Source: Geomicrobium halophilum (lineage in GTDB: Bacteria > Bacillota > Bacilli > Bacillales > Marinococcaceae). Taken from it: a stretch of 64,000 nucleotides of DNA. The translations under genes were made by a program, and so were the position numbers. The DNA is taken from assembly GCF_014207655.1 (NCBI RefSeq), contig NZ_JACHHJ010000003.1, positions 124,001 through 188,000 of the forward strand. The letters run 5' to 3'. A model generated the notes under the pieces. The model saw only the letters and a list, made by a program, of their open reading frames with translations. It did not search any database and was not told the origin of the DNA. Positions 46,623 through 58,840 of this stretch are shown in pieces. The first letter of the stretch is position 1. The number at the start of each line of letters is the position of its first letter.

Positions 46623-47494
46623 TAGATCTCTCTCTCCCTATTTTTCTGTTCGCGATGACTCGTATTCACTTGATAATCACTGCCATATACATTCGCAAGA
46701 TGTTCAACTAATGTGACCGAACGATGTTTTCCACCTGTACAGCCAAGGGCAATAATCACCTGGCTTTTTCCCTCTTGTTTATAGAGTGGCAACATAAAGG
46801 TGAGCAAATCCTCAAGCTTCGTGAGAAACTCTTTGGTATCGTCCCATTTCATCACATACTCAGCCACATCCGGATCCATGCCGGTTAATGGACGCATCCG
46901 TTCAATGTAGTGTGGATTCGGTAAAAATCGGACGTCAAAAACGAGATCAGCATCAATGGGTACACCGTGCTTAAACCCAAAAGACATAAAATGAACACTA
47001 AAAGTCATTTCCTCAGGGGCTGTAAACAGCCGATTAATTTCCGCCCGTAATTCCAAAGGCCTCAGTTCTGTTGTATCAATGTGATAACGGGCTCTGCCCT
47101 TAATCTCATCTAAAATTTTCCGCTCCTTCTTAATTCCATCCAATAATGCCCCCTCCGGTGCTAACGGATGGGAGCGTCTCGTTTCTTTAAAACGTTGCAC
47201 AAGCTTTTCGTTATCGGCATCAAGAAATAGAATGTGCGTATGCAAATTCGGCTTATCCCCAAGCATGCTGACAGCCGAAAATACTTGCTCAAAGAACTCC
47301 CGGCCACGTAAATCCATGACGAGCGCAACGCGATTCATCGTTCCACCTTCTACGAGGTCTAATAATTTCGGAATTAATGCTGGCGGCAAATTATCTATAC
47401 AGAAATAGCCAAGATCTTCAAGACTTTGGACCGTTACCGTCTTTCCTGCTCCAGACATCCCCGTAATCACAACGATTTGGATATCGTCTTTCAC
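46622..47494 (-). CDS. rapZ: RNase adapter/nucleotide-binding protein RapZ (YvcJ)
   Basis: 290 residues. Walker [21 protein letters not shown], Walker B-like [13 protein letters not shown], and the C-terminal [10 protein letters not shown] phosphatase-like motif. Hydrolyses GTP; in Gram-negatives RapZ senses GlcN6P, in B. subtilis YvcJ affects competence. Start is close behind yvcI. Confidence 0.94.
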   Translation of the reverse strand: MKDDIQIVVITGMSGAGKTVTVQSLEDLGYFCIDNLPPALIPKLLDLVEGGTMNRVALVMDLRGREFFEQVFSAVSMLGDKPNLHTHILFLDADNEKLVQRFKETRRSHPLAPEGALLDGIKKERKILDEIKGRARYHIDTTELRPLELRAEINRLFTAPEEMTFSVHFMSFGFKHGVPIDADLVFDVRFLPNPHYIERMRPLTGMDPDVAEYVMKWDDTKEFLTKLEDLLTFMLPLYKQEGKSQVIIALGCTGGKHRSVTLVEHLANVYGSDYQVNTSHREQKNREREI

Positions 47495-47507
47495 ACCAGC
47501 ACCCCTT

Positions 47508-47966
47508 TTACACCGTTTCGTGCTTCAAATCCAGCAACTGGAAATCAGGTGTATAATAAAATGTACTAAACAACATCCCTTCATTTTTTAAAAGGTGTTG
47601 GAATAGATCATGATCTCCCGGCGCCATCGGTTGGGAAAATACATCTTCTTGGTTCTTCCAATGTAAAATCCCTTCCGGCGAACGTTCCCATACGTTACCT
47701 TTATAGTTCTCCGCAAAAAATGAAAACAGCATCCACTCTGAGGTCGTTTGACCTTCTTCCTGAATGACCACCGTGGAAACCGCCTTCAATTCCGGGGTGA
47801 TAATTTGTACACCCGTTTCTTCTTTAAATTCTCTTCTCACCGTAGCAAGCGGAGTTTCACCGTGCTCCATCTTGCCTCCCGGTGCAACCATCCAATTTCT
47901 GCTCGGTTTTTGTAGCAATAAAACCCGCTCATTATATGTTAACACGCAATTGGCCACACGCTGCAT
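47508..47966 (-). CDS. yvcI: Nudix hydrolase (YvcI)
   Basis: 152 residues. The Nudix box [22 protein letters not shown] (Gx5Ex7REUxEExGU) is complete. 8-oxo-dGTPase-like members clean nucleotide pools. ATG at 47966 follows GGGAGGTGA; the frame extends three codons more. First gene of the yvcI-rapZ-yvcK-whiA-crh operon. Confidence 0.92.
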   Translation of the reverse strand: MQRVANCVLTYNERVLLLQKPSRNWMVAPGGKMEHGETPLATVRREFKEETGVQIITPELKAVSTVVIQEEGQTTSEWMLFSFFAENYKGNVWERSPEGILHWKNQEDVFSQPMAPGDHDLFQHLLKNEGMLFSTFYYTPDFQLLDLKHETV

Positions 47967-48054
47967 GTTTATCACCTCCCTTTATTATAACTTGAAAGCG
48001 GCACGGCCACAAATATCAAAATCAGCCACTTAATGATACCGCTTTCATATTTAA

Positions 48055-48086
48055 CAAAAAAAGACGCAAGGTTAAACACCTTGCGA
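48055..48086 (-). terminator. terminator after trxB
   Basis: Minus strand CGCAAGGT-GTTTA-ACCTTGCG followed by TCTTTTTTT; about 145 bases past the trxB stop. Confidence 0.8.
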
Positions 48087-48231
48087 TACCAAAAATTATA
48101 TAAAAGGGGGGTCAATTAAACTTACATTCATCATAACGTGTAATTATTGCACTGTGGTTACAAAGGCTTTAAAAACGCATAACGTTTTGTCCCTTCATTA
48201 ATGTTCGACCCCCGTCTATAGTCGCACCATC

Positions 48232-49248
<1,017 letters not shown>

Positions 49249-50301
49249 TTAGTCTAACCCAAATGATAAATCATGGACGTGATCACATTGAACTTCTTCG
49301 TTTTTTAGCGATTGCTCTTTCCATTTCTGCAAAAGGCTTGCGGCCTTTTCATGCCCATATTCACAGGCGGTCTTCCACGCTTTCCAGCTTCTATTATTGT
49401 ACCCACAATGGAAGGCAGCGACTCCATACCGATAGAAATAAGAGCCGTTTTTTTCAGGAAGGCTTTGTTTTTGTAAAAAATGAAAAGACAAGAGTGCTTG
49501 CTCATATTCACCAAGCCGACAATGCGTAGCCGCCAATTTGTACATATGACTTTTATCAATGGGTGCCAGCTGCCTAAGCTTCTGCTTCCATTGATCAGCC
49601 TCCTGATCAAGTTGTTGATCCTCGAGCAGCAACGTCAGTTGGCAAGCCGCAGGCACATAAGTCGTTTCCGCTAGCAATGTCGAGAGGAAATCGATGGCTT
49701 CGTCGGTTCGCCCCTGCAAGTGTAACGTCCGCGCGAGCTGATTATAGGCAGCATAATAAGAAGGATAATCGACGACCATCCCCTGTAATAGTTGCTCTGC
49801 CTTTTGATAATGCCCTTCATTAATAAGGCGGCCTGCACGTTCGTATTGGAGTATCAATTCATCAGGTAAGGGGGAATCTCCACTCTCGCGATCAGACGGA
49901 AAACCCTCATCCACCTCCACATCTAACAATTCGAGCAGATCCTTTATATCAGCGCTAAACTCTCCCTCAGGATCGAGTGCTAAATAATTTAAAGCTGCCT
50001 CCCGTGATTTATCAAATAAGCCTAGATAAGCATAATTATTTGCAAGAAAATAGTAACAATCATACAGACCCTCATCAATATGATCTAATACATGAAGCAA
50101 AATTTCATTTGACCGTTCATACCGACCCATATCAGATAGGACAGCAGCCAGTTGACAATGAAAAACCCCTTCGAGGGGGCGTAATTCAATCGCACGTTGT
50201 AAATAGCGGATCGAACGATTCCAATCTTTATTTTGATAAGATATAACTCCACGTTTAAAAAAATACTCAGGATTTTGTATAAAAGGGATCACTTGCCCCA
50301 T
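49249..50301 (-). CDS. yvcD: TPR-repeat protein (YvcD-like)
   Basis: 350 residues, at least six tetratricopeptide-like repeats, e.g. DWNRSIRYLQRAIELRP, KSREAALNYLALDPEGE, YNQLARTLHLQGRTDEAIDF, with an acidic middle segment near 130-150. No signal peptide or membrane helix. Probably a protein-protein scaffold; partner unknown. It lies between hisI and trxB, as yvcD does in B. subtilis. Confidence 0.85.
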   Translation of the reverse strand: MGQVIPFIQNPEYFFKRGVISYQNKDWNRSIRYLQRAIELRPLEGVFHCQLAAVLSDMGRYERSNEILLHVLDHIDEGLYDCYYFLANNYAYLGLFDKSREAALNYLALDPEGEFSADIKDLLELLDVEVDEGFPSDRESGDSPLPDELILQYERAGRLINEGHYQKAEQLLQGMVVDYPSYYAAYNQLARTLHLQGRTDEAIDFLSTLLAETTYVPAACQLTLLLEDQQLDQEADQWKQKLRQLAPIDKSHMYKLAATHCRLGEYEQALLSFHFLQKQSLPEKNGSYFYRYGVAAFHCGYNNRSWKAWKTACEYGHEKAASLLQKWKEQSLKNEEVQCDHVHDLSFGLD

Positions 50302-50349
50302 GAAAACACCCGCCCTCCGGGTAAATTATGCATTATTTCTATTATAACA

Positions 50350-50386
50350 TAAAATATGACGCACCCCAAAAACCCGTGTGCGTCAT
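50350..50386 (-). terminator. terminator of the his operon
   Basis: Minus strand TGACGCA(CAC...)TGCGTCA stem with a GT-rich loop and TATTTTAT after it, just past the hisI stop. Confidence 0.72.
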
Positions 50387-50399
50387 CATCTCATTCACC

Positions 50400-51026
50400 T
50401 TATTTCGCGTGTCGTTCCCTTAATGTTTCCATCATACGATCAATCGGTAATTGCTGTTCTTCTAACAATACGAGCAGGTGAAAAATAAAATCAGCGCTCT
50501 CCCAAGAAAGTTCGCGTTTATCGCGATTTTTAGCCGCAATAATAATTTCTGAAGCTTCTTCGCCGACTTTTTTCAAAATCTTGTCTATGCCCTCATCAAA
50601 TAAATACGTCGTATAAGAGCCAGCAGGACGTTCATGCTTCCTCGATGCTATGGTGGCGGTTAGCTCTCTTAAAATCTCAAAATCACTTTTTTCAGAAGTA
50701 GTTTCTTTCGAGAGCAGACTTTCGGTAAAACAGGTATATGTACCACGATGGCAAGCCGGGCCCTCCGGCTGAACGAGAACTAAAAGCGAATCCTGATCGC
50801 AATCATAACGAATATCAATGACGTTTTGCACATGGCCCGACGTCTCCCCTTTATGCCAAAGTTCTTGGCGGGAACGGCTGTAAAACCAGGTTTCTTTCGT
50901 CTCCATTGTTTTTTTTAGCGATTCTTCATTCATATAGGCGACGGTGAGCACCTCTTTACTCATCACATCCTGCACGACCGCAGGAATTAATCCATCAGCA
51001 TTATAAACGAGTTTATCTGCATTCAT
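50400..51026 (-). CDS. hisI: phosphoribosyl-AMP cyclohydrolase / phosphoribosyl-ATP pyrophosphatase fusion
   Basis: 208 residues, HisI and HisE in one chain. HisI part (about 1-110): [33 protein letters not shown] and [11 protein letters not shown] with zinc cysteines. HisE part: [33 protein letters not shown]. Catalyses steps 2 and 3 of histidine synthesis. Last gene of the operon; overlaps hisF by four bases. Confidence 0.95.
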   Translation of the reverse strand: MNADKLVYNADGLIPAVVQDVMSKEVLTVAYMNEESLKKTMETKETWFYSRSRQELWHKGETSGHVQNVIDIRYDCDQDSLLVLVQPEGPACHRGTYTCFTESLLSKETTSEKSDFEILRELTATIASRKHERPAGSYTTYLFDEGIDKILKKVGEEASEIIIAAKNRDKRELSWESADFIFHLLVLLEEQQLPIDRMMETLRERHAK

Positions 51027-51781
51027 CGCACGTTCACCCCTTGTTTTCTTAACGCATCTTTCACTTCCGAGACAGCCGTTTCTTTGTAATGAAAAATGGA
51101 AGCTGCCAAGGCTGCATCAGCGCCCGCCTGCACAAATACGTCCGTAAAATCCTGACGATCTCCGGCTCCCCCGGAAGCTATCACAGGAACGCTTACCACT
51201 GCGTTCACCGCACGCGTTAACGCTAGATCAAATCCCGTTTTCGCACCGTCCTGGTCCATACTCGTTAACAGTATTTCACCTGCACCTCTTCGTACAGCTT
51301 CTTGCGCCCAAGCTGTCACCTCCAAGTCGGCCTCCTGACGCCCGCCATGCGTATATACACGCCACGATTGCAAACGATCGTCCCATTTTGCATCAATAGC
51401 AACAACAATGCATTGGGCTCCAAAGAAATCAGCGCCTTCGGAGATGAGTGTCGGGTTTTTTACCGCTGCCGTATTCAATGATACTTTATCTGCACCTGCA
51501 CGTAGAATCTGGCGCATATCATCCACACTGTTGATACCGCCGCCAACGGTGAACGGGATTGCAAGTTTTCCCGCCACTTCTCGGACAACATCCACCATTG
51601 TTTTCCTTCCTTCATGAGATGCCGAGATATCGAGGAAAACAAGCTCGTCCGCTCCTTCGCGATCGTAATAAGCCGCGAGATCTACCGGGTCCCCTGCATC
51701 TCGTAGCCCTACGAACTGGACACCTTTGACAACCCGTCCTTCCTTCACATCCAAACAAGGGACCAGCCGCTTCGTTAACAT
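51023..51781 (-). CDS. hisF: imidazole glycerol phosphate synthase, cyclase subunit
   Basis: 252-residue TIM barrel. [19 protein letters not shown] with the catalytic Asp11, VDAIDAKWD-type loop, [15 protein letters not shown] with Asp130, [13 protein letters not shown]. Makes IGP and AICAR with ammonia from HisH. Confidence 0.96.
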   Translation of the reverse strand: MLTKRLVPCLDVKEGRVVKGVQFVGLRDAGDPVDLAAYYDREGADELVFLDISASHEGRKTMVDVVREVAGKLAIPFTVGGGINSVDDMRQILRAGADKVSLNTAAVKNPTLISEGADFFGAQCIVVAIDAKWDDRLQSWRVYTHGGRQEADLEVTAWAQEAVRRGAGEILLTSMDQDGAKTGFDLALTRAVNAVVSVPVIASGGAGDRQDFTDVFVQAGADAALAASIFHYKETAVSEVKDALRKQGVNVR

Positions 51782-52515
51782 GACTCTCTCACCTCTTTAA
51801 GTGCTTCTTCTAAGTCAACCGCACCAGTGTATAGGGCTTTCCCTACGATCGCGCCCACGAGTCCGTCTTCCCGATTGTGCAAAAGCGTACGGAGATCATC
51901 TAGATGGGTTACACCGCCAGAGGCAATGACGTTGGCACCGCTTGCTTTTGCAAGAGCAGCATTAGCCTCCACATTCGGTCCTTGCAACATTCCATCTTTT
52001 TCAATATCAGTAAAGATAAAAGTATCCGCACCTGCGGCCTTCATCTTAATCGCGAGCTCTTCCACTTGAACACCCGAAGATTCTAGCCAGCCATTCACCG
52101 CTACTTGACCATTGCGCGCATCAAGTCCAATCACGATCCGCCCGGGATATGTTTGTAACATCTTTTCTGTAAAAGCAGGATTTTGTACGGCGACCGATCC
52201 TAAAATAACGCGCTCTACCCCACCTTCTAGATAATGTTTGACATCTCTTTCCGTGCGAATGCCGCCACCTATCTGAATCATTACATCTGTTTCCTTTGCA
52301 ATTTGAAAAATCGCTTCATCATTGATGGGCTTTTTTTCACGGGCACCATCCAAATCGACAACGTGTACCCACTCCGCGCCAGCTTCCGCAAATGTCACGG
52401 CCATTTCAGCAGGCGAGTCCCCATAAACGGTTTCCTGATTATAATCCCCTTGCCGCAACCGCACGCATTTTCCATTTCGGATATCGATGGCAGGAAATAA
52501 ATTAAAAGCTGTCAC
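51775..52515 (-). CDS. hisA: phosphoribosylformimino-5-aminoimidazole carboxamide ribotide isomerase
   Basis: 246 residues from a GTG at 52515 ([20 protein letters not shown]), with AGGGAG upstream; the frame reaches 52551 but that stretch is not HisA-like. FPAIDIRNG holds Asp8 and [15 protein letters not shown] the second Asp. Overlaps hisH by 14 bases. Confidence 0.95.
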   Translation of the reverse strand: MTAFNLFPAIDIRNGKCVRLRQGDYNQETVYGDSPAEMAVTFAEAGAEWVHVVDLDGAREKKPINDEAIFQIAKETDVMIQIGGGIRTERDVKHYLEGGVERVILGSVAVQNPAFTEKMLQTYPGRIVIGLDARNGQVAVNGWLESSGVQVEELAIKMKAAGADTFIFTDIEKDGMLQGPNVEANAALAKASGANVIASGGVTHLDDLRTLLHNREDGLVGAIVGKALYTGAVDLEEALKEVRESC

Positions 52516-53155
52516 TTCGTTCTCCCTGCCTTTCTTGAACGTATTGTACATAGTTATTTAAAAGCTGCATACCAAGGATACTGCTTTTTTCCGGATGAAA
52601 TTGAGTGCCAAACACGTGATGACGTCCGACTATCGCTGGCACCTCTCCATCGTAATTCGCTGTCGCAATGACGACATCCGGGGTGTCAGCATGTACCACA
52701 TACGAGTGAACAAAATATACATGTCCTTCTTCAGCACCTTTCACAAGCGGCTGGTTCGGCTGCTGATACCGAAGGATATTCCAGCCCATATGGGGCACTT
52801 TATAACGGACCCCTGCCCGTGTTTTTCCTGCAAAACGCCGCACTCTTCCCGGTAAAATATCAAGCCCTTCGGTATATCCATTTTCCTCACTTTCAGCAAA
52901 TAGAAGCTGCATACCAAGACATATTCCGAGAAGGGGATGGCCCTCCTTAACCCACTGCTGGATCATGACGTCCATCTTTTTTTTACGGAGAATCGCCATT
53001 GCGTCTTTAAATGATCCGACGCCAGGTAGAATCAACCCCTCACATGCAGAGAGCGTATCAAGATCTTCACTCAAGACGTACGGAGTATCCAGACGCTCGA
53101 GTGCTTTGCTCACGCTATGTAAGTTGCCCATTCCATAATCTACGATTCCGATCAT
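52502..53155 (-). CDS. hisH: imidazole glycerol phosphate synthase, glutaminase subunit
   Basis: 217-residue class I glutamine amidotransferase. [37 protein letters not shown] with the nucleophile Cys, [12 protein letters not shown] with His-Glu. Delivers ammonia to HisF. Confidence 0.95.
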   Translation of the reverse strand: MIGIVDYGMGNLHSVSKALERLDTPYVLSEDLDTLSACEGLILPGVGSFKDAMAILRKKKMDVMIQQWVKEGHPLLGICLGMQLLFAESEENGYTEGLDILPGRVRRFAGKTRAGVRYKVPHMGWNILRYQQPNQPLVKGAEEGHVYFVHSYVVHADTPDVVIATANYDGEVPAIVGRHHVFGTQFHPEKSSILGMQLLNNYVQYVQERQGERSDSF

Positions 53156-53749
53156 CTATAACATCCCTTTCGTCGATGGGATCCCTTTGACGCGTGGATC
53201 TCTTTCCACCGCGTCTGCTAATGCCCTTGCCAATGCCTTGAAAATCGCTTCGATGATATGATGAGTATTCCACCCGTAATGGACAATTACATGAAGATTC
53301 ATACGTGATTCAACGGCGAATTTCCAGAGAAACTCCCGTACAAGCTCCGTATCAAATGTACCAACCTTAGGGGCCCCAAGCTCGCCCCGAAATTCAAGAT
53401 GGGGGCGATTACTAAGGTCAACCACAACCTGAACAAGGGCGTCATCCATAGGGACATAGGCATGTCCATATCGACGAATGCCTTTTTTATCCCCGAGTGC
53501 TTCATGGATGACTTGTCCAAGACAAATCCCTACATCTTCTGTTGTATGGTGATCATCAACATCCACATCACCAGCAGCCTGCACACGTATATCAAAATGG
53601 CTATGTTTCGTAAAAAGATCAAGCATATGACTCAAAAACGGAACCGGGGTATCAATACTTGCTTGCCCTTCACCATCTAACACAACCTCTAATTCAATGT
53701 CCGTTTCCCCGGTTTGACGCCGAACGTTTGCATTTCTTTCCTTACTCAT
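53156..53749 (-). CDS. hisB: imidazoleglycerol-phosphate dehydratase
   Basis: 197 residues, from ATG at 53749 ([20 protein letters not shown]) following GAAAGGAG; the frame extends further. The repeat-like metal motifs HxxxH are [21 protein letters not shown] and GVNTHH-type [15 protein letters not shown]. The start overlaps the hisD end by eight bases. Confidence 0.95.
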   Translation of the reverse strand: MSKERNANVRRQTGETDIELEVVLDGEGQASIDTPVPFLSHMLDLFTKHSHFDIRVQAAGDVDVDDHHTTEDVGICLGQVIHEALGDKKGIRRYGHAYVPMDDALVQVVVDLSNRPHLEFRGELGAPKVGTFDTELVREFLWKFAVESRMNLHVIVHYGWNTHHIIEAIFKALARALADAVERDPRVKGIPSTKGML

Positions 53750-55025
53750 GCTCAGAGGCTCCTTTCTTACGAATTTCCACAGCCCGTGCGTGTGCTTCAA
53801 AGCCTTCGACACGTGCAAGAGAAGCAATCATCTTTGCATTCGTTTCAAGCGCTTCTCGGCTATAATGAATAATACTTGATTTTTTAATAAAATCATCGAC
53901 GGTAAGCGGACTTGAAAAACGCGCGGTTCCATTCGTCGGCAAAACATGGTTGGTCCCGGCAAAGTAATCACCCACCGTTTCAGCACTGTTTTCACCTAGA
54001 AAAATGGCCCCAGCGTGTCTGATTTTCCCTAGATAATGAAACGGTTCAGCCACTAAAACCTCCACATGTTCGGGCGCTAATTGGTTCACCACATCTACCG
54101 CCTGGTTCATGTTGGCAGTGAGATAAATGGCCCCATAATCATCAAGCGCTTTCCGTGCAATGGCTGCCCGTGGAAGGTCTTCTAACTGACGATCCACCTC
54201 TTCTACTACCTTGTCCGCGAGTGGTTTTGATGGCGTAACCACAATTGCTGTCGCTCGTTCCTCATGTTCAGCTTGTGATAATAGATCAGCTGCAACATAA
54301 TCCGCACGTGCAGTGTCATCTGCGATAACCACGATTTCACTAGGACCCGCGATCATGTCAATATCGACGTGTCCATAAACCGCACGTTTGGCTAATGCGA
54401 CAAAGGAATTTCCAGGTCCAACGATTTTATCAACGGCGGGGACAGACTCGGTGCCGTAAGCTAAAGCGGCAATTGCTTGCGCACCCCCAGCTTTGACGAT
54501 CTGCTCTACACCTAGTTCAGATGCTGCAACGACAACTGCAGGATGCAGAAGCCCAGAAGTGTCGGGCGGTGACGTCATGATAATTTGACCGACGTTTGCC
54601 ACTTGCGCGGGAATCACATCCATCAGGATCGTCGAGGGATAGGCGGCTTTTCCGCCAGGCACATAAACGCCAACCGCGTCTAGGGGGGTAACTTGCTGCC
54701 CAAGCATCGTTCCGTCTTCTTTCGTCGTCATCCACGACTGGGACCGTTGACGTTCATGGAAATCACGGATATTTATGATAGCTTGCTGCAGAGCTGAGAT
54801 CACAGTATCATCAAGCGCTTCATACGCTTTTAACCGTTCTGTTTCAGTCACAAAAAGCGCATCCAACTCAGCGCCATCCAGTTTTTTTGTATACGCCCGC
54901 AACGCTTCATCGCCATCTTTTCGAATGGCCGCGATGATTTCATCTACAATGGCCTGGGTGTCTTCATTTCCCGTTTCCGGATCTCTTCGTAAACTTATAC
55001 GTTCATCAACTTGTATGATTTCCAA
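53742..55025 (-). CDS. hisD: histidinol dehydrogenase
   Basis: 427 residues. [73 protein letters not shown] with the catalytic Glu-His pair, and [19 protein letters not shown]. The most likely start is TTG at 55025 (GAAATCATAC after) with AGGGGGAACTCTCC ahead, giving the normal family length; the open frame runs to 55079. Overlaps hisG by 20 bases. Confidence 0.94.
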   Translation of the reverse strand: MEIIQVDERISLRRDPETGNEDTQAIVDEIIAAIRKDGDEALRAYTKKLDGAELDALFVTETERLKAYEALDDTVISALQQAIINIRDFHERQRSQSWMTTKEDGTMLGQQVTPLDAVGVYVPGGKAAYPSTILMDVIPAQVANVGQIIMTSPPDTSGLLHPAVVVAASELGVEQIVKAGGAQAIAALAYGTESVPAVDKIVGPGNSFVALAKRAVYGHVDIDMIAGPSEIVVIADDTARADYVAADLLSQAEHEERATAIVVTPSKPLADKVVEEVDRQLEDLPRAAIARKALDDYGAIYLTANMNQAVDVVNQLAPEHVEVLVAEPFHYLGKIRHAGAIFLGENSAETVGDYFAGTNHVLPTNGTARFSSPLTVDDFIKKSSIIHYSREALETNAKMIASLARVEGFEAHARAVEIRKKGASEHE

Positions 55026-55665
55026 GGAGAGTTCCCCCTTCCTCAACAACCATGGATAAGCGAGCAACAATTTCGTCAATCTGTTGATCTTTCATGCGAT
55101 AGCTCACTGGATTTACGATTAAACGCGACGTCACAGACTCAATTGTTTCTAGTTCCAATAGCCCGTTTTCTTTAAGTGTCCGTCCACTAGAAACGATGTC
55201 AACAATTCGATCAGCCAGCCCGACTAACGGCGCAAGTTCAATGGAACCGCTGAGCCGAATGACTTCTACTTGTTCTCCTTGTTCTTTGAAATATTGCGTC
55301 GCGATATTTGGGTACTTTGTAGCTATTTTTGGCGTGACCCGCTTAGGCATTCGATTCGGTAACCCCGCAACTGCCAAATAACAGGCACTAATGTGGAGAT
55401 CGAGCACTTCATACACGTCTCTTTGTTCCTCCAGCAGAACATCTTTGCCTGCCACACCAATGTCCGCGACGCCATGCTCCACATATGTCGGTACATCCAT
55501 CGGCTTGGATAAAAAGAATTTCATCCCTGCATCGGGGGCCTCAACGATGAGCTTCCTGCCAGCAGAGAAATCATCCTGCAATGGGTACCCCGCCCGCCGC
55601 AGTAGTTCTGCCGCCTCTTCGAAAATCCTGCCTTTCGGCATTGCAAATGTAATCCAATCGTTACT
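55006..55665 (-). CDS. hisG: ATP phosphoribosyltransferase, short (HisZ-dependent) form
   Basis: 219 residues from ATG at 55665 ([20 protein letters not shown]); the frame goes far beyond that, but the extension is antisense-like. [44 protein letters not shown] and the 19-base overlap with hisD are visible. The short form lacks the regulatory C-terminal domain and needs HisZ, which lies just upstream. Confidence 0.95.
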   Translation of the reverse strand, partial: SNDWITFAMPKGRIFEEAAELLRRAGYPLQDDFSAGRKLIVEAPDAGMKFFLSKPMDVPTYVEHGVADIGVAGKDVLLEEQRDVYEVLDLHISACYLAVAGLPNRMPKRVTPKIATKYPNIATQYFKEQGEQVEVIRLSGSIELAPLVGLADRIVDIVSSGRTLKENGLLELETIESVTSRLIVNPVSYRMKDQQIDEIVARLSMVVEEGGTLLGNHTS

Positions 55666-56857
55666 CATCTTCTTTCTCCCTCCTCGAGCCAGTATCCAGG
55701 AAGGAAACGACCTCCGAGTATCTTTTGATATAAGCATCAACATCAGGAATACCTGCGATATTCTGCAATACAACTGCCTCTCCTTGTTTCCGGCGCCTAT
55801 GCGCTTCACGCATTGCTTCCTGTTGCTGTTCTTTACAAAAGAGAACAAGCACTGGGTTTGCCTTTCTCTCCCCCTCTAAATGGTTCACTGCTTCGATCAG
55901 CCGATCCAGGCGAATGCCAAAGCCTGTCGCACTAGCCGGCCGCCCAAATTTTCCGAGCAATTCATCGTACCGCCCACCGCTCGCGAGAGGGAAGCCCAGT
56001 GACCCTCCATATCCTTCAAACACCACTCCTGTGTAATAATCGATATGCATGACTAGATTAAGATCGACTTGCATATATTCACTTACACCAATCGTTTCAA
56101 GTACTTTCCATAATGCCTCAATCTCAGCGATCGCTTCATGGGCTTCTCGAGTGTGGGCGATCTCCTTCGCACGATTAAGCACCTCAATGCTGCCGCGCAA
56201 TTGATGCACTCGATTGAGGCGTGTTTTATCTGATGTAGTAAGGTCGAGACGCTCGACATATTGCCGATATCCAACATAATTTTTTTCATACAGATAACGT
56301 TTAAGTTCATTAGCAATCGCCTCGTCAGCGACAATTTCTGCAAATAAAGCGTTCATAAAACCAATATGCCCAACGGCTAACCGAAAGTTTGATAACCCGG
56401 AAGCACGAAGGGAAGACTGTAGTAACGCAATCACTTCAGCGTCTCCGTTAATGGTAGAATCCCCCACGAGTTCAACACCAAATTGCTCAAATTCCGATCG
56501 TCTCCCCCCCTCTCTTTGTTGAGCACGAAATAGAGAACTGCAATACGACAACCGAATGGGGAGGGGTTCGTCTTGCATGCTGGAACTAACAACACGAGCG
56601 ATTGGTGCTGTCATATCCGGGCGCAGTACAAGCGTTTGTCCTTCCCGATCCATCAGTTTAAACAACTGTTGATCAAGAATGGCTGAAGCTTCTCCAACCG
56701 TATCATAATATTCCAGCGAAGGCGTTTGTATGGGGCGATAACCCCAGCTCTTCACCTCACATTCAATATCACGACGCACCTCGCCCGTACGTTCATAGAG
56801 CGCAGGCAACGTATCAATCATTCCTAATGGCTTTTCAAACATCAACGGCAATGACAT
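55661..56857 (-). CDS. hisZ: ATP phosphoribosyltransferase regulatory subunit HisZ
   Basis: 398 residues, class II aminoacyl-tRNA-synthetase-like. [52 protein letters not shown] (motif 2-like) and [20 protein letters not shown]. Lacks the histidyl-tRNA-synthetase activity residues. First gene of hisZGDBHAFI. Confidence 0.95.
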   Translation of the reverse strand: MSLPLMFEKPLGMIDTLPALYERTGEVRRDIECEVKSWGYRPIQTPSLEYYDTVGEASAILDQQLFKLMDREGQTLVLRPDMTAPIARVVSSSMQDEPLPIRLSYCSSLFRAQQREGGRRSEFEQFGVELVGDSTINGDAEVIALLQSSLRASGLSNFRLAVGHIGFMNALFAEIVADEAIANELKRYLYEKNYVGYRQYVERLDLTTSDKTRLNRVHQLRGSIEVLNRAKEIAHTREAHEAIAEIEALWKVLETIGVSEYMQVDLNLVMHIDYYTGVVFEGYGGSLGFPLASGGRYDELLGKFGRPASATGFGIRLDRLIEAVNHLEGERKANPVLVLFCKEQQQEAMREAHRRRKQGEAVVLQNIAGIPDVDAYIKRYSEVVSFLDTGSRREKEDE

Positions 56858-56918
56858 GCGACAGCCTCCATCTAAATCCTTTAGTTCGATAATGTAATAA
56901 AATGTTTTGTTATTTTAT

Positions 56919-56947
56919 AGTTTACAGGGAAGGTTCCACATCGTCAA
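56919..56947 (-). promoter_or_regulatory. sigma-A promoter of the his operon
   Basis: Minus strand -35 TTGACG (56942-56947), 17-base spacer, -10 TAAACT (56919-56924), about 65 bases before the hisZ start. It lies at the edge of the MITE-like repeat copy 2. Confidence 0.65.
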
Positions 56948-56956
56948 CGATTCGAC

Positions 56957-57168
56957 CTAAAAGAGCGTGTTCAAAAAGGAGGAGAAAAAGAGCTAGCAGG
57001 TCGAGAAGACGCAGATTCTAGCATCCTGCCTGCACGACGAAAGTATTCACTTCGCACGAAGAAAAAGTGGTTCTTTTTCGAGGATATGGTTTCATACGTA
57101 AGGAGCACAGACGCAAGACGACGAAGAGATACGACGGCCATTTTCCCAGACTTTTTGAACATCCTTTA
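56957..57168. repeat. dispersed MITE-like repeat, copy 2
   Basis: About 212 bases bounded by CTAAAAGAGCGTGTTCAAAA and, from the other strand, TAAAGGATGTTCAAAAAG. Its left 25 bases match copy 1 at 22645 almost base for base (CTAAAAGAGCGTGTTC, then AAAAAGGAGGA). The interior differs more, with stretches such as TCTAGCATCCTG. It lies between the his promoter and a frameshifted membrane-protein gene. Confidence 0.72.
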
Positions 57169-57213
57169 ATAGCTGTAAAAATCCGTATTACATCACTAGC
57201 AATACGGATCCTT

Positions 57214-57683
57214 TTAGACAACGGCCTCATTGTTCACAGGGTTTGACCCATTTTTTCTAATCACAAAAGTGAAGACATAAGCAAGTACGCTTAACGTTAA
57301 CACTGAAAAGATAAAAAAGACGATGTAAATGTCACTATACTTCCTAAATAATTCAATAAAGGCATACAATAAAAATCCTAAAAAAGCGATTTCACCAGGA
57401 ATGGTAAGAACAAACCCGAAGGGAACGATCGATGTAAACACGCTAAACAGAAATTGCAAAGCAGCCAATCCTATGATCAACCACGGCAGTACGTCACGAA
57501 AGTTGGCAGGCAAACGATCCCGTATAACCATACAAAGCGTATAATATTGCGCGTAAGGGATAAATGCCCCTCATTTTGTGCCAGGCGAAAAAGGCCAAAT
57601 GCAAATAATAGATACATCCCCACTCCGATTAAAACTATGAACAGAATGAAAAACAATAAACCTAAAACGATGAACGCTTCCAC
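57214..57683 (-). pseudogene. small membrane protein interrupted by a frameshift
   Basis: Two overlapping frames join into one protein of about 155 residues: MEAFIVLGLLFFILFIVLIG ... FGLFRLAQNEG (57683 down) and GAFIPYAQYYTLCMVIRDRL PANFRDVLPWLIIGLAALQF (continuing to 57214), four hydrophobic segments. The shift falls in the run GGGG at 57567-57570, where one more G would restore the frame. It is a real mutation or a base-calling slip. Family unknown, DUF-like. Confidence 0.6.
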
Positions 57684-57698
57684 TATCCCTCCACCTTT

Positions 57699-58187
57699 TT
57701 ATGCCCTCGAACTTCGAATCACCTGCATTGGATTTCCCCCAACAAAAGTTCCAGCAGGTACATCTTTATGTACAAGCGTCATCGCTGAAACAACGGCTCC
57801 GTCTCCTATGGAAACACCAGGAAGAATTAACGAATGTGCACCGATCATGACATTATCCCCAATATGAACTTCTCCGATACGAAATTCATCGATCAAATAT
57901 TCATGCGCGAGAATAGTTGTTTCAAAGCCGATGACACAGTTGTTCCCCACCGAAATTTTTTCCGGAAACATTACATCCGGTGTCACCTTCAAGGCAAAAG
58001 CTGATTTTTCACCAACATTCATCCTTAAGAAACTCCGATATAGCCAGTTTTTAACGCTCAGAAAAGGGGTCACACGAGCGATCTCAATGACGACAAAATT
58101 TTTCACGACTTTAAAAAACGAAACCGTTTTATAAAGCCGCCAGAGGGAGTTGTCTTTAGGAACAGGGTAACGTTCGGTCTTTCTCAT
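57699..58187 (-). CDS. yvoF: left-handed beta-helix acyltransferase (YvoF-like)
   Basis: 162 residues. Hexapeptide repeats such as NCVIGFETTILAHEYLID, IGDNVMIGAHSLILPGVSIG, DGAVVSAMTLVHKDVPAGTF. CoA- or ACP-dependent O-acetyl transfer is likely; substrate unknown. The 3' end is overlapped by nothing; ppaX overlaps its start by four bases, as in B. subtilis. Confidence 0.88.
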   Translation of the reverse strand: MRKTERYPVPKDNSLWRLYKTVSFFKVVKNFVVIEIARVTPFLSVKNWLYRSFLRMNVGEKSAFALKVTPDVMFPEKISVGNNCVIGFETTILAHEYLIDEFRIGEVHIGDNVMIGAHSLILPGVSIGDGAVVSAMTLVHKDVPAGTFVGGNPMQVIRSSRA

Positions 58188-58840
58188 TTGACCGGCGCCT
58201 CCAAAATCGTGAGAAGTTCGCGCATGTCTTCGAGCATGATGTCTGGTTTCTCTTTTATTAACGCCTCGGCTCCTTTAATCGACCAGGCAACAGCGGCGGT
58301 TTTCGTTCCCGCTTGTTTCCCCCCTTCAATATCGTGAACATTATCCCCGACCATTAAGGTATGTTCTGGCACAGCACCTAATGCATCCATTGCCTTCTCA
58401 AGCGGCTCAGGATGGGGTTTAGCATGTTCGACATCATCCAGAGTGATAACGGTTTTGAAGTAAGGTTTTAATCCGGTTAATTCCAGTCCTTTCCATGTCG
58501 TCGGACTTCGTTTTGTTGTGACAATCCCTAATTGAAATCCCGCTTTGGAGAGTCCTTCAACCGCTTCTCGGACACCGCTGTATTCTTTGAGGAGCTCATC
58601 GTGGTGAGTATGATTATGTTCCCGGTACATGGCCATCATTTCCCCAGCTTTCTCCGGGTCCAGCGAATGAAAAGTATCATGGAGAGGCGGGCCAATAAAT
58701 GGAAGAATATCCTCACGTTGAAATCTTCCGGGAAAGTAATGATCCAATGTATAAGTGAAAGAAGCAATAATCAAATCGTTCGTATCAATGAGTGTTCCAT
58801 CAAGATCAAAAAGTACTGTATTCACGTTCTGCATCGACAT
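58184..58840 (-). CDS. ppaX: pyrophosphatase PpaX
   Basis: 218-residue HAD phosphatase that removes PPi made by HprK/P when it dephosphorylates P-Ser-HPr. VLFDLDGTLIDTNDLIIASF (Asp nucleophile), TTKRSPTTWKG and VGDNVHDIEGGKQAG are the HAD motifs. ATG at 58840 gives an N-terminus of the same length as B. subtilis PpaX and follows AAAGGGG; overlaps yvoD by 35 bases. Confidence 0.93.
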   Translation of the reverse strand: MSMQNVNTVLFDLDGTLIDTNDLIIASFTYTLDHYFPGRFQREDILPFIGPPLHDTFHSLDPEKAGEMMAMYREHNHTHHDELLKEYSGVREAVEGLSKAGFQLGIVTTKRSPTTWKGLELTGLKPYFKTVITLDDVEHAKPHPEPLEKAMDALGAVPEHTLMVGDNVHDIEGGKQAGTKTAAVAWSIKGAEALIKEKPDIMLEDMRELLTILEAPVK

